From: an uncultured Clostridia bacterium
GTDB lineage: Bacteria > Bacillota > Clostridia > Oscillospirales > Ruminococcaceae
Assembly: GCA_947165805.1 (NCBI GenBank)
Contig: CAMVBT010000031.1
Span: 1 to 13,359 of the forward strand
Length of the DNA: 13,359 nt
Direction of reading: 5' to 3'
The translations under genes were made by a program, and so were the position numbers. Every line of letters starts with the position of its first letter. Position 1 is the first letter of the stretch. Below are positions 1 through 7,165 of this stretch, one piece after another. The notes beneath the pieces are model-generated. The model was not told the origin of the DNA, made no database searches, and saw only the letters and a list, made by a program, of their open reading frames with translations.

Positions 1-120
1 AGATGCAAAATATGCGGCAGACCTCACGCTTATCTGCGCAAGTTCGGTATTTGCAGAATTTGCTTCAGAGAGCTCGCCTACAAGGGCCAGATCCCCGGAG
101 TCAAGAAGGCAAGCTGGTAA
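1..120 (+). CDS. rpsN: 30S ribosomal protein S14 type Z (uS14), 3' part only
   Basis: The window opens inside this gene. Reading from base 1 gives 39 residues ending in the typical S14 C-terminus ([11 protein letters not shown]) and a TAA stop. Two Cys-X2-Cys pairs (residues 2 and 5, 18 and 21 of the visible part) form the zinc ribbon of the short, zinc-binding S14 family, whose members are about 61 residues, so roughly the first 22 residues lie upstream. S14 binds the 3' major domain of 16S rRNA in the head of the 30S subunit. It precedes rpsH by 33 bases, the usual spc-operon order. Identity is sure; the start is not visible. Confidence 0.96.
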   Translation, partial: RCKICGRPHAYLRKFGICRICFRELAYKGQIPGVKKASW

Positions 121-153
121 TTTTACATCAATTAATTAAGGAGGAAGCAGAAA

Positions 154-552
154 ATGCAGATCACTGATACTATCGCAGATATGCTTACACGGATCCGCAA
201 TGCGAGTGCCGCAAAGCACCCCACAATAGATGTTCCCTGCTCGAACGTAAAGAAGCAGATAGCTCAGATCCTCGTCGATGAAGGATATATCAAGAACTTC
301 AGAGTGATAGAGGACAACAAGCAGGGCGTCATCAGGATCACACTCAAGTATACTGAGAATAAGTCACAAGTCATCACGGGACTTCGCAGAGTCAGCAAGC
401 CCGGTTTAAGAATTTACTCGAACTGCAAGGATATGCCCAAGGTAATGAAGGGACTCGGTATCGCTATCGTTTCCACCTCCAAGGGCATTATGACCGACAG
501 AAAGGCAAGAGAGCTCCATGTCGGCGGCGAGATCCTCGCGTTTGTATGGTAA
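154..552 (+). CDS. rpsH: 30S ribosomal protein S8 (uS8)
   Basis: 132 residues, the normal length for bacterial S8. The N-terminus [17 protein letters not shown] and the C-terminal signature [13 protein letters not shown] followed by GGEILAFVW are diagnostic. S8 is a primary binder of the central domain of 16S rRNA (helix 21). In E. coli it is also the translational repressor of the spc operon; whether that holds here cannot be seen. The ATG has a strong ribosome binding site AAGGAGG at 138-144. Its stop codon runs directly into the Shine-Dalgarno of rplF, so the two are probably translationally coupled. Confidence 0.98.
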   Translation: MQITDTIADMLTRIRNASAAKHPTIDVPCSNVKKQIAQILVDEGYIKNFRVIEDNKQGVIRITLKYTENKSQVITGLRRVSKPGLRIYSNCKDMPKVMKGLGIAIVSTSKGIMTDRKARELHVGGEILAFVW

Positions 553-564
553 GGAGGAACAGAT

Positions 565-1110
565 ATGTCAAGAATAGGTAAACACGCTATCGCTGTTCCC
601 GCAGGCGTAGAGGTAAAGATAGACGGTTCGGTAGTTACCGTAAAGGGACCCAAGGGTACCCTCACAAAGGAGTTCAAGCCCTCGATGAAGATCACTTCCG
701 AGGACGGACAGATCAAGGTAGAGCGCCCCGATGACGAGGCAGCCAACCGCGCACTCCACGGACTCACAAGAACTCTTATCCATAACATGGTAGTCGGCGT
801 TACCGAAGGCTTCGAGAAGAAGCTCGAAATACAGGGCGTCGGTTACAGATGCGAGAAGAAGGGCAAGGATCTTATCCTCAAGATCGGTTATTCGCACGAT
901 GTCATCGTTTCGGATAACGACGATATCAAGATCGAAGCTCCCCAGCCCAACCAGATAATCATCAAGGGCATCGATAAGCAGAAGGTCGGCCAGTTCGCCG
1001 CAGAAGTACGCGGCAAGCGTCCTCCCGAGCCGTACAAGGGCAAGGGCATCAGATATGAGGGCGAATATGTACGCCATAAAGAAGGCAAGGCCGCCAAGGG
1101 CAAGAAGTAA
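565..1110 (+). CDS. rplF: 50S ribosomal protein L6 (uL6)
   Basis: 181 residues, as expected for bacterial L6, which has two similar alpha/beta domains (about 1-80 and 81-170 here). The start [15 protein letters not shown] and the C-terminal rRNA-binding signature [15 protein letters not shown] are characteristic. The tail is Lys-rich (EGKAAKGKK). L6 binds 23S rRNA near the sarcin-ricin loop and the factor-binding site of the 50S subunit. The ribosome binding site AAGGAGG (551-557) begins inside the rpsH stop codon, 7 bases before the ATG. Confidence 0.98.
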   Translation: MSRIGKHAIAVPAGVEVKIDGSVVTVKGPKGTLTKEFKPSMKITSEDGQIKVERPDDEAANRALHGLTRTLIHNMVVGVTEGFEKKLEIQGVGYRCEKKGKDLILKIGYSHDVIVSDNDDIKIEAPQPNQIIIKGIDKQKVGQFAAEVRGKRPPEPYKGKGIRYEGEYVRHKEGKAAKGKK

Positions 1111-1123
1111 GGAGTGATAAGAA

Positions 1124-1483
1124 ATGATAAAGCAGAAAGACAGCAATAAAGCAAGGATCAAGCGTCATCAGAGGATCAGGAACAAGATCTCCGGTACGGC
1201 TTCCTGCCCGCGCCTCAATGTTTTCCGCTCCGCAAAGAACATCTATGCCCAGCTTATCGACGATGAAGCAGGCGTAACGCTCTGCGCAGCCTCCTCCAAC
1301 GAGAAGGACTTCACAGAGTACGGCGGAAACTGCGAAGCCGCAAAGAAGGTCGGCGAAAAGCTCGCCGAAAGAGCAAAGTCCAAGGGAATAACCGATGTCG
1401 TATTCGACAGAGGCGGTTATCTCTATCACGGAAGAGTAGCTGCGCTCGCAGACGGTGCGCGCGAAGGCGGACTCAATTTCTAA
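1124..1483 (+). CDS. rplR: 50S ribosomal protein L18 (uL18)
   Basis: 119 residues, typical for L18. A basic N-terminal region (residues 3-30, rich in Lys and Arg) is followed by the core [21 protein letters not shown] and the C-terminal [20 protein letters not shown], the 5S-rRNA-binding fold of the family. With L5 and L25, L18 attaches 5S rRNA to the large subunit. AAGGAG at 1109-1114 overlaps the rplF stop and sits 9 bases before the ATG. The gene lies 13 bases after rplF and 22 bases before rpsE, the standard order. Confidence 0.98.
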   Translation: MIKQKDSNKARIKRHQRIRNKISGTASCPRLNVFRSAKNIYAQLIDDEAGVTLCAASSNEKDFTEYGGNCEAAKKVGEKLAERAKSKGITDVVFDRGGYLYHGRVAALADGAREGGLNF

Positions 1484-1505
1484 AATAATACAGGAGGAAA
1501 AAGCT

Positions 1506-2006
1506 TTGGCACTTATAGATGCATCCAAATTAGAGCTGAGCGAAAAGGTCGTAGCTATCAACCGTGTATCCAAGACAGTCAAGGGCGGACGTATAATGAA
1601 GTTCTCCGCGCTGGTAGTAGTCGGCGACGGTAACGGCATCGTAGGCTTCGGTCTCGGCAAGTCGAACGAAGTTCCGGACGCTATCCGCAAGGGTATCGAG
1701 GACGCGAAGAAGAACCTCATCAAGGTTTCCCTCAAGGGTACAACGATCCCTCATGAGACAGTCGGCAAGTTCGGCGCAGGCGCCGTTCTGATGAGACCCG
1801 CTCCCGAGGGTACCGGCGTTATCGCGGGCGGCCCCGTTCGTTCCGTAGTGGAAATGGCAGGTATCAAGAATATCCGTACAAAGTCCCTGCGCTCCAATAA
1901 CCCCTGCAATGTTGTAAGAGCAACGATCGCAGGCCTCGCTTCTCTCAGAGACGCGGAGCAGGTAGCGGCTATCAGAGGCAAGACAGTCAAGGAAATACTG
2001 GGCTGA
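1506..2006 (+). CDS. rpsE: 30S ribosomal protein S5 (uS5), TTG start
   Basis: 166 residues counted from a TTG at 1506, matching the usual Firmicutes S5 length. The start is set by AGGAGG at 1492-1497, 8 bases upstream. A longer in-frame reading from GTG 1455 would run 29 bases into rplR and put the ribosome binding site inside the gene. The N-terminal double-stranded RNA-binding domain (about residues 11-75) carries [18 protein letters not shown] and [10 protein letters not shown]. The C-terminal domain has [15 protein letters not shown]. Residues 21-28 (VSKTVKGG) form the loop where spectinomycin-resistance changes occur in E. coli; it looks like the sensitive type. S5 stabilises the 30S decoding region and contributes to mRNA unwinding and accuracy. 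Confidence 0.97.
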   Translation: MALIDASKLELSEKVVAINRVSKTVKGGRIMKFSALVVVGDGNGIVGFGLGKSNEVPDAIRKGIEDAKKNLIKVSLKGTTIPHETVGKFGAGAVLMRPAPEGTGVIAGGPVRSVVEMAGIKNIRTKSLRSNNPCNVVRATIAGLASLRDAEQVAAIRGKTVKEILG

Positions 2007-2026
2007 AAAAGGAAGGAGCTTGAACA

Positions 2027-2194
2027 ATGAAGATAAAGCTTATCAAGTCCCTTATCGGCCGTAAGGACAGCCATATCGCGACTGCTAACTCGCTGGGCCT
2101 GCGCAAGGTCGGCGATGTTACCGAGCAGCCCGATAACGCGGCTACAAAGGGCAAGATCAAAGAGATAGGATACCTCATCGAAGTATCCGAATAA
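2027..2194 (+). CDS. rpmD: 50S ribosomal protein L30 (uL30)
   Basis: A 55-residue frame from ATG 2027 to TAA 2192-2194, filling the gap between rpsE and rplO exactly where rpmD belongs. The sequence starts [20 protein letters not shown] and continues LGLRKVGDV, the typical L30 pattern of a short basic strand, the S-IGR motif and the LGLRK helix end. The tail is [12 protein letters not shown]. It is slightly shorter than the usual 58-60 residues. GGAAGGAG at 2011-2018 is the ribosome binding site. L30 binds 23S rRNA domain II in the large subunit and is dispensable in some bacteria. Confidence 0.95.
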   Translation: MKIKLIKSLIGRKDSHIATANSLGLRKVGDVTEQPDNAATKGKIKEIGYLIEVSE

Positions 2195-2219
2195 TATCTT
2201 ACAATAGGAGGTGTAACAA

Positions 2220-2663
2220 TTGAAGCTGCACGAATTATCTCCCGCTGTCGGCGCGACAAAGGAAGTTAAGCGCATCGGACGCGGACACGGTTCCGGTCAC
2301 GGCAAGACTGCGGGTAAAGGACATAAGGGTCAGTGGGCACGTTCCGGCGGCGGAGTAAAGCCCGGATTCGAGGGCGGTCAGACCAAGCTTGCTATGCGTA
2401 TCCCTAAGCGCGGATTCAATAATATATTCGCGACAGAATACGCGACCGTAAATGTATCCGACCTTGAGAGCCGCTTTGAGAGCGGTGCCGAGATCGACGC
2501 ACAGGCTCTCGTAGAAAGCGGACTCGTAAAGAAGCTCTACGACGGCATCAAGATCCTCGGCAACGGCGAACTGACAAAGAGCTTTACCGTTAAGGCTTCC
2601 AAGTTTACCGCCGCAGCGGCGGAAAAAATCGAGAAGGCGGGCGGAAAGGCTGAGGTGGTATAA
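2220..2663 (+). CDS. rplO: 50S ribosomal protein L15 (uL15), TTG start
   Basis: 147 residues from a TTG at 2220, preceded at 6 bases by a near-perfect Shine-Dalgarno AGGAGGTG (2206-2213). The N-terminus [14 protein letters not shown] and the glycine/basic extension (about residues 18-55: [19 protein letters not shown], then [12 protein letters not shown]) are the hallmarks of L15. That extension reaches deep into 23S rRNA. The globular C-terminal half ends in an Ala/Lys-rich helix. L15 is a late-assembly 50S protein. The stop codon shares one base with the start of secY (TAATG at 2661-2665), the common L15-SecY coupling. Confidence 0.98.
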   Translation: MKLHELSPAVGATKEVKRIGRGHGSGHGKTAGKGHKGQWARSGGGVKPGFEGGQTKLAMRIPKRGFNNIFATEYATVNVSDLESRFESGAEIDAQALVESGLVKKLYDGIKILGNGELTKSFTVKASKFTAAAAEKIEKAGGKAEVV

Positions 2664-3958
2664 TGTTTGAAGTCTTTCGCAATGCGTGGAAGGATACTAA
2701 CCTTCGCAGGAAGATCTTATACACATTATTTATCATCGTAATTTTCCGCTTCGGCTCAAATGTGTTCGTTCCGTTCCTCGATATGAGCGCGATATCCGAG
2801 CTCATGGGCGATGAGTCTCTGCTGAGCTTCCTCGATACCATGACCGGCGGCTCGCTCTCGAACGGTACACTGCTCGCAATGTCGATCACCCCGTATATCA
2901 ACGCTTCCATCATCATCCAGCTGCTCGCCGTCGCGATCCCCGCGCTCGAGAAGCTGCAGAAGGAAGGCGATGAGGGCAGAAAGAAGCTAAATACCATTAC
3001 GAAGCTGACCTCACTCGGTCTGGCTATACTCCAGGCGGTAGGCTTCTACTTCCTGCTCAACGCGAGAGGCGCCGTAAAGTACACGGAAGGCTTCTCGGGC
3101 GTGCTCGCTGCGATAACGATAGTTATCTGCTTCGTGGCAGGTGCTTCGCTCATTATATGGCTCGGTGACCAGATAAATGAAAAGGGTATCGGAAACGGTA
3201 TCTCCATGATACTCTTCGCGGGTATCGTCGCAAGAGCTCCCGCAGCTGTGTGGTCTCTTGTACAGTCCATGACTGCCGATATGAAGAACGCTATACTCGT
3301 TCCGATAGTCGGGATCATCTTCATACTGATGATAGGTCTCGTGGTGCTGATGACGAACGCCGAAAGAAGGATCCCCGTACAGTATGCCAAGAGAGTTGTC
3401 GGCAGAAAGATGTACGGCGGCCAGTCCACGCATATCCCGATAAAGGTAGCTATGGCAGGTGTAATGCCGATCATCTTCGCGATGTCGGTAATGGCACTCC
3501 CGCAGACGATCTGCTCGTTCTTCGGAATCTACGGAGACGGCAGCAGCGGCAACGACTTCTGGGAAGGGTTCGTAAGACTCTTCAGTCAGGCAAGCTGGCT
3601 GTATGCGGTACTCTACTTCCTGCTGATAATCGGATTCAACTATTTCTATATAGCTATCCAGTACAACCCCGTGGAGATCGCGAACAACCTGAAGAAGAAC
3701 AACGGTGCTATCCCGGGTATCCGTCCCGGCAAGCCCACAGCGGACTTCATTCAGAACTCGCTCTCGAAGATCTCCCTTATCGGCGCGATGTTCCTCGCGT
3801 TCGTCGCTATCTTCCCGATAATATTCAGACAGCTTTCGGGTATCAATATCGCCCTCGGCGGTACAACAATGCTGATCCTTGTCGGTGTTGCTCTCGAAAC
3901 TGTGCGCTCTCTTGAGAGCCAGATGATGATGCGTCATCACAAGGGCTTCCTCGAATAA
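2663..3958 (+). CDS. secY: Protein translocase channel subunit SecY
   Basis: 431 residues, normal for Gram-positive SecY, the pore of the Sec translocon in the cytoplasmic membrane. About ten hydrophobic segments are visible, near residues 17-37, 72-92, 116-134, 145-167, 178-199, 210-231, 262-284, 308-333, 369-388 and 396-414. The segment 60-88 (MTGGSLSNGTL to YINASIIIQLL) covers the plug and lateral-gate helix 2. GIGNGISMILFAGI (175-188) begins helix 5. RRIPVQYAKRVVGRK (235-249) is the conserved cytoplasmic loop. Arg354 in PGIRPGKPT matches the essential C5-loop Arg. The start overlaps the rplO stop by one base, with GAGGTGG at 2652-2658 as ribosome binding site. It is followed by a hairpin, then adk. 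Confidence 0.98.
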   Translation: MFEVFRNAWKDTNLRRKILYTLFIIVIFRFGSNVFVPFLDMSAISELMGDESLLSFLDTMTGGSLSNGTLLAMSITPYINASIIIQLLAVAIPALEKLQKEGDEGRKKLNTITKLTSLGLAILQAVGFYFLLNARGAVKYTEGFSGVLAAITIVICFVAGASLIIWLGDQINEKGIGNGISMILFAGIVARAPAAVWSLVQSMTADMKNAILVPIVGIIFILMIGLVVLMTNAERRIPVQYAKRVVGRKMYGGQSTHIPIKVAMAGVMPIIFAMSVMALPQTICSFFGIYGDGSSGNDFWEGFVRLFSQASWLYAVLYFLLIIGFNYFYIAIQYNPVEIANNLKKNNGAIPGIRPGKPTADFIQNSLSKISLIGAMFLAFVAIFPIIFRQLSGINIALGGTTMLILVGVALETVRSLESQMMMRHHKGFLE

Positions 3959-3971
3959 GCTATCAACAACA

Positions 3972-4009
3972 GACCGGCGCGGGGCGGAAGCGAAAAGCCG
4001 CGCCCGGTC
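3972..4009 (+). other. GC-rich stem-loop between secY and adk
   Basis: GACCGGCGCGG (3972-3982) pairs with CCGCGCCCGGTC (3998-4009) in an 11-bp stem with one bulged C at 4003. The 15-base loop can add a small inner GC helix closed by a GGAA tetraloop. No T-run follows; the next bases are GGAAACAGGAAGG, the adk ribosome binding site region, so it is not a standard intrinsic terminator. It could be an mRNA processing or stability element that sets the level of adk-map relative to secY. The structure is seen by eye; the function is inference. Confidence 0.55.
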
Positions 4010-4029
4010 GGAAACAGGAAGGTTATTAT

Positions 4030-4668
4030 ATGAATCTGATCTTTTTAGGCGCTCCCGGCGCAGGAAAAGGCACTCAGGCGGAGATCGTCTGCGAGAAGCT
4101 CGGTATACCCGCTCTCTCCACAGGCAATATGCTCCGTGAAGCTGTCAAGAACGGTACTCCCACAGGCATCGCCGCAAAGGAGTATATGGACAGGGGCGAC
4201 CTCGTTCCCGATGATGTCGTTATCGGCATTCTCAAGGACAGGATCGCGAAGGACGACGCCAAGAACGGCTTCATCCTTGACGGCTTCCCGAGAACCGTAT
4301 CTCAGGCCGAGGCCCTCGACGCTATGGGCGTGAAGATCGACAAGGTCATCGAGATCTATGTTCCCGATGAGAAGATATGCGCGAGACTTTCCGGCAGACG
4401 CGTATGCGAAAGCTGCGGAGCTTCCTACCATATCGAACACAAGCCCACAAAGCAGGACGGTATCTGCGACAGCTGCGGCGGCAAGGTGGTACAGAGAGTT
4501 GACGACAAGCCCGAAACAGTGCTCTCCAGACTCGCTACCTACCACGAAAAGACCGCTCCCCTCAAGGATTACTACACCGCAAAGGGCAAGCTCAAGACCG
4601 TGATCGGACAGGACGGTATCTCCGAGACCGCGAGACTCACGCTTGAAGCAATAGAAAGTCAGGACTGA
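4030..4668 (+). CDS. adk: Adenylate kinase, zinc-LID type
   Basis: 212 residues. Adk catalyses ATP + AMP = 2 ADP in the cytosol and supplies ADP for energy metabolism. The P-loop GAPGAGKGT is at residues 7-15, followed by the AMP-binding region (STGNMLREAV at 30-39, GDLVPDDVV at 56-64) and DGFPRTVSQAE at 84-94. The LID domain (about 120-160) is the long form and has four cysteines (126, 129, 146, 149), the zinc-binding arrangement common in Gram-positive adenylate kinases. The ATG at 4030 has AGGAAGG at 4016-4022. It lies after the secY hairpin and three bases before map, the usual Firmicutes order. Confidence 0.98.
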   Translation: MNLIFLGAPGAGKGTQAEIVCEKLGIPALSTGNMLREAVKNGTPTGIAAKEYMDRGDLVPDDVVIGILKDRIAKDDAKNGFILDGFPRTVSQAEALDAMGVKIDKVIEIYVPDEKICARLSGRRVCESCGASYHIEHKPTKQDGICDSCGGKVVQRVDDKPETVLSRLATYHEKTAPLKDYYTAKGKLKTVIGQDGISETARLTLEAIESQD

Positions 4669-4671
4669 TAA

Positions 4672-5427
4672 ATGATCAAGATCAAATCGTCCGCGGAGCT
4701 TCGTCTGATGATGGAATCGAACGAGATAGCCGCGCAGGCGCTCGAACTCGCGGGTAAGACGATCCGGGCGGGAATGAGCACATGGGAACTTGATAAAACA
4801 GTTCACGATTTTATAGTAAGAAAAGGCGCGATACCCTCGTCCCTCGGTTACGCGGGATTTCCGAACAGCTGCTGCATCTCGGTCAACGAGGAGCTGATAC
4901 ACGGCATACCCTCAAAGAAGAAGATCATCAGAGAGGGCGATATCGTTACAGTCGATGTGACAACGCTGTACAAGGGCTGGCAGGGCGATAACGCGAGGAC
5001 GTTCAGGGTCGGAAAGGTCTCTCCCGAGGCCGAGAGACTTCTGAAAGTCACAGAGGAGGCTCTGTGGAAGGGCATCGAACAGGCTGTGCCCGGCAACCGC
5101 ATCGGTGATATCTCCGCGGCGGTGCAGGCTCATGTCGAGGCGGGCGGCTACCACGTCGTAAGACAGTACGTCGGCCACGGCATAGGCACCGAAATGCACG
5201 AGGATCCCGAGGTCCCCAATTTCGGCAGGGCAGGCAGAGGTCCGAGACTCGTTCCCGGAATGACGATCTGTATCGAGCCAATGGTCAACGAGTCCACTCC
5301 GGATGTAAAAGTCCTTTCAGACAAGTGGACTGTAGTTGAGGCAAACGGTAAACTCAGCGCGCATTTTGAGCACTGCATAGCGATAACGAACGATAAGCCG
5401 CTCATAATGACGCTCACATCTCATTGA
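4672..5427 (+). CDS. map: Methionine aminopeptidase, type I
   Basis: 251 residues. The enzyme removes the initiator Met from nascent proteins whose second residue is small. The five metal ligands of the pita-bread fold are all present: Asp95 and Asp106 (DVTTLYKGWQGDN), His169 (GHGIGTEMHE), Glu202 (CIEPMVNE) and Glu233 (HFEHCIAIT). The substrate-positioning His78 (HGIPS) and His176 are also there. It has no N-terminal zinc-finger extension, so it is the short bacterial type Ia form. Its ATG is 3 bases after the adk stop with only a weak AGGA (4661-4664) upstream, so translation probably depends on coupling to adk. The KOW gene follows after 10 bases. Confidence 0.98.
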   Translation: MIKIKSSAELRLMMESNEIAAQALELAGKTIRAGMSTWELDKTVHDFIVRKGAIPSSLGYAGFPNSCCISVNEELIHGIPSKKKIIREGDIVTVDVTTLYKGWQGDNARTFRVGKVSPEAERLLKVTEEALWKGIEQAVPGNRIGDISAAVQAHVEAGGYHVVRQYVGHGIGTEMHEDPEVPNFGRAGRGPRLVPGMTICIEPMVNESTPDVKVLSDKWTVVEANGKLSAHFEHCIAITNDKPLIMTLTSH

Positions 5428-5437
5428 CGGTGAAGCT

Positions 5438-5689
5438 ATGGATCTTGTAAAGGGTATGGTCGTAATAAGCAAAGCGGGGCGCGACAAGGGCTATCCGCTC
5501 GCGGTGGTCGGCTTCGACGGGGACACTGTGCTCGTCGCCGACGGCAAGGAAAGACCGCTCGCAAGACCGAAACGCAAGAATCCGAAACACCTCGCCCGGA
5601 CGAACAGAACGGTGCAGGTGGACGGAGTATCCGATAAAGCGCTCAGACGGGCGCTCGGTGCGGCCGCCGCAGATGAGACGGTGGAATGA
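5438..5689 (+). CDS. KOW-domain RNA-binding protein (L14e-like, YbzG family)
   Basis: 83 residues. A KOW-type beta-barrel stretch is visible at residues 4-35 ([15 protein letters not shown], then [11 protein letters not shown]), followed by a basic patch ([10 protein letters not shown], 43-52) and an Ala-rich acidic end. Gram-positive bacteria often carry a small KOW protein here between map and infA (ybzG in B. subtilis), annotated as L14e-like or RNA-binding, without a settled role. Its place in an operon of translation genes, and its overlap with infA (ATGA at 5686-5689 if the first infA ATG is considered), suggest a ribosome- or RNA-related job. The ribosome binding site is weak, so coupling to map is likely. 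Family call fairly sure; function unknown. Confidence 0.85.
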   Translation: MDLVKGMVVISKAGRDKGYPLAVVGFDGDTVLVADGKERPLARPKRKNPKHLARTNRTVQVDGVSDKALRRALGAAAADETVE

Positions 5690-5715
5690 AGCAGTTACAG
5701 GAGTGTGATCTAAGT

Positions 5716-5934
5716 TTGTCTAAAGAAGATGTGATCGAAGTAGAGGGAACTATACTTGAGGCGCTCCCGAACGCGACGTTTCGGGTCGAGCTTCAGAACG
5801 GACACAAGATACTCGCCCATGTGAGCGGAAAGCTCAGAATGAACTTCATCCGTATACTCCCCGGTGACAAGGTCACGGTCGAAATGTCGCCGTATGACCT
5901 CACCAAAGGACGTATCACATGGAGAGCGAAGTAA
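5716..5934 (+). CDS. infA: Translation initiation factor IF-1, TTG start
   Basis: 72 residues from TTG 5716, which reproduces the highly conserved N-terminus (M)[10 protein letters not shown] and the standard IF-1 length. The rest ([49 protein letters not shown]) is near-consensus OB fold. IF-1 binds the 30S A site and helps IF-2 and IF-3 select the initiator tRNA. AGGAG at 5699-5703 lies 12 bases before the TTG, a little far. An upstream in-frame ATG at 5686 would add ten residues ([10 protein letters not shown]) not seen in the family and would place that AGGAG inside the gene, so I prefer the TTG. The alternative start cannot be excluded. Confidence 0.93.
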   Translation: MSKEDVIEVEGTILEALPNATFRVELQNGHKILAHVSGKLRMNFIRILPGDKVTVEMSPYDLTKGRITWRAK

Positions 5935-5972
5935 GCGTCCGCAAGACGAAACCTTAAAGGAGGGTTATAACA

Positions 5973-6086
5973 ATGAAAGTAAGACCTTCGGTAAAGCCTA
6001 TGTGCGATAAGTGCAAGGTTATAAAGCGCAAGGGTAAGGTAATGGTAATTTGCAAGGACCCTAAGCACAAGCAGAGACAGGGCTGA
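5973..6086 (+). CDS. rpmJ: 50S ribosomal protein L36 (bL36), zinc form
   Basis: A 37-residue frame, ATG 5973 to TGA 6084-6086, identical in layout to Gram-positive L36: [20 protein letters not shown], ending in [11 protein letters not shown]. Cys11, Cys14, Cys27 and His32 form the zinc-ribbon ligand set, so this is the zinc-binding paralogue type. L36 binds 23S rRNA near the base of the L7/L12 stalk and is a late-assembly protein. AAAGGAGGGT at 5956-5965 is a strong ribosome binding site. It sits 38 bases after infA and 30 before rpsM, the classical order. Confidence 0.97.
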   Translation: MKVRPSVKPMCDKCKVIKRKGKVMVICKDPKHKQRQG

Positions 6087-6116
6087 TAGCCCGGATCAAA
6101 ACAGGAGGAATAAATT

Positions 6117-6485
6117 ATGGCAAGAATCGCCGGTGTGGATCTCCCGAAGGAGAAGCGTGTTGAGATCGGTCTCACATACGTTTACGGTATCGGAAGAAAA
6201 TCCGCAAATGATATTCTCGCAAAAGCAGGCGTAAATCCTGACACCCGTGTCAAGGATCTCACAGAAGCCGAAGAAGCTAAGATCCGTGAGATAATCGACA
6301 GCGGCTATGTAGTAGAGGGTGACCTCAGACGTGATGTTGCGCTCAACATCAAGAGACTCGTCGAGATCAACTGCTACCGCGGAACTCGTCACCGCAAGGG
6401 TCTCCCCTGCCGCGGCCAGAGAACAAAGACCAACGCGAGAACACGCAAGGGTCCGAAGAAGACCATAGCGAATAAGAAGAAATAA
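6117..6485 (+). CDS. rpsM: 30S ribosomal protein S13 (uS13)
   Basis: 122 residues, the standard length. [21 protein letters not shown], then YGIGRKSA (helix-two-turn-helix region, residues about 14-60) and the C-terminal [18 protein letters not shown] followed by a Lys/Arg-rich tail are diagnostic. S13 sits in the 30S head, contacts the P-site tRNA through its basic tail, and bridges to L5 of the 50S subunit. Strong AGGAGGAA at 6103-6110 precedes the ATG. rpsK follows 16 bases later with its own AAAGGAGGT. Confidence 0.98.
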   Translation: MARIAGVDLPKEKRVEIGLTYVYGIGRKSANDILAKAGVNPDTRVKDLTEAEEAKIREIIDSGYVVEGDLRRDVALNIKRLVEINCYRGTRHRKGLPCRGQRTKTNARTRKGPKKTIANKKK

Positions 6486-6501
6486 TAAAGGAGGTCAATA
6501 A

Positions 6502-6909
6502 ATGGCACAGGCTAAGAACAACGGAAAGAAGACCGTTATCCGCCGCCGTCGTGAAAGAAAGAACATCGAAAACGGCGCTGCGCATATCCAGTCTTCCTTC
6601 AATAACACTATCGTTACTATCACAGACCTGCAGGGCAACGCTCTTTCGTGGGCAAGTGCGGGCGAGCTGGGCTTCAGAGGCTCCAGAAAGTCTACACCTT
6701 TCGCTGCGCAGTCCGCTGCCGAGACAGCAGCCAAGGCTGCTATGGAGCATGGTCTCAAGACCGTTGAGGTCTATGTAAAGGGACCCGGCCAGGGACGTGA
6801 AGCAGCTATCAGAGCTTTACAGGCTGCGGGACTTGAAGTCCGCATGATCAAGGACGTTACTCCTATCCCGCACAACGGATGCCGTCCCCCCAAGAGAAGA
6901 CGCGTCTGA
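6502..6909 (+). CDS. rpsK: 30S ribosomal protein S11 (uS11)
   Basis: 135 residues; family members are about 129-135. A basic N-terminal arm ([13 protein letters not shown], 9-21) leads into [38 protein letters not shown] and the C-terminus [18 protein letters not shown] are hallmark S11 segments. S11 is on the 30S platform, next to S18 and the 3' end of 16S rRNA that carries the anti-Shine-Dalgarno. The ribosome binding site AAAGGAGGTC is at 6487-6496. Unlike upstream genes, it is followed by a 256-base gap before rpsD. Confidence 0.98.
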   Translation: MAQAKNNGKKTVIRRRRERKNIENGAAHIQSSFNNTIVTITDLQGNALSWASAGELGFRGSRKSTPFAAQSAAETAAKAAMEHGLKTVEVYVKGPGQGREAAIRALQAAGLEVRMIKDVTPIPHNGCRPPKRRRV

Positions 6910-7165
6910 CGTTAATGAACCGAGCTTCACCGATTTGCTCGGAGTCGATTGTACTTTGCTGAGCAAAGTACGCCGATCAGCTGCGCAGATTGCCTGTGTT
7001 TCGGAGCTCTGAAAAAACTCAGTCAGCTTCTATGGCAGTCAATTAGCAGATATCTGTATTTCGGAGCGCTGCAATAAGCCATGCCGGACGCAGATAACGG
7101 TACTTCAAACAATAAGCAAAGTACGGAAAACCGATATTTTTTGAAATAATTACGGAGGTTACACA
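6910..7165 (+). promoter_or_regulatory. Long structured leader upstream of rpsD
   Basis: 256 non-coding bases inside an otherwise packed operon. Visible structure, in order: CCGAGC/GCTCGG (6920-6925 and 6937-6942); a perfect inverted repeat with arms GTACTTTGC (6951-6959) and GCAAAGTAC (6963-6971); a 17-base near-direct repeat TGTGTTTCGGAGCTCTG (6995-7011) and TGTATTTCGGAGCGCTG (7055-7071); a palindrome CAGATATCTG (7047-7056); and GTACTT/AAGTAC (7100-7105, 7119-7124), followed by a small CGG-AAAA-CCG hairpin and six Ts (7137-7142). S4 represses its own mRNA through a leader in B. subtilis rpsD and in the E. coli alpha operon, so an S4-binding leader is a fair guess. No convincing -35/-10 pair was found. 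Confidence 0.5.

Noticed and set aside
1455..1505. N-terminal extension of S5 from GTG 1455
   Set aside because: It overlaps rplR, places the AGGAGG at 1492-1497 inside the gene and adds 17 residues unlike any S5 start; TTG 1506 fits the site and the family length.
3011..3940. Long open frame on the minus strand opposite secY
   Set aside because: It mirrors secY, has no ribosome binding site, and reads as a composition with many His, Arg, Tyr and Glu typical of an antisense shadow.
5686..5715. ATG at 5686 as infA start
   Set aside because: It would overlap the KOW gene stop in an attractive ATGA, but it adds ten residues absent from IF-1 proteins and puts AGGAG 5699-5703 inside the frame. 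Kept as an alternative only.
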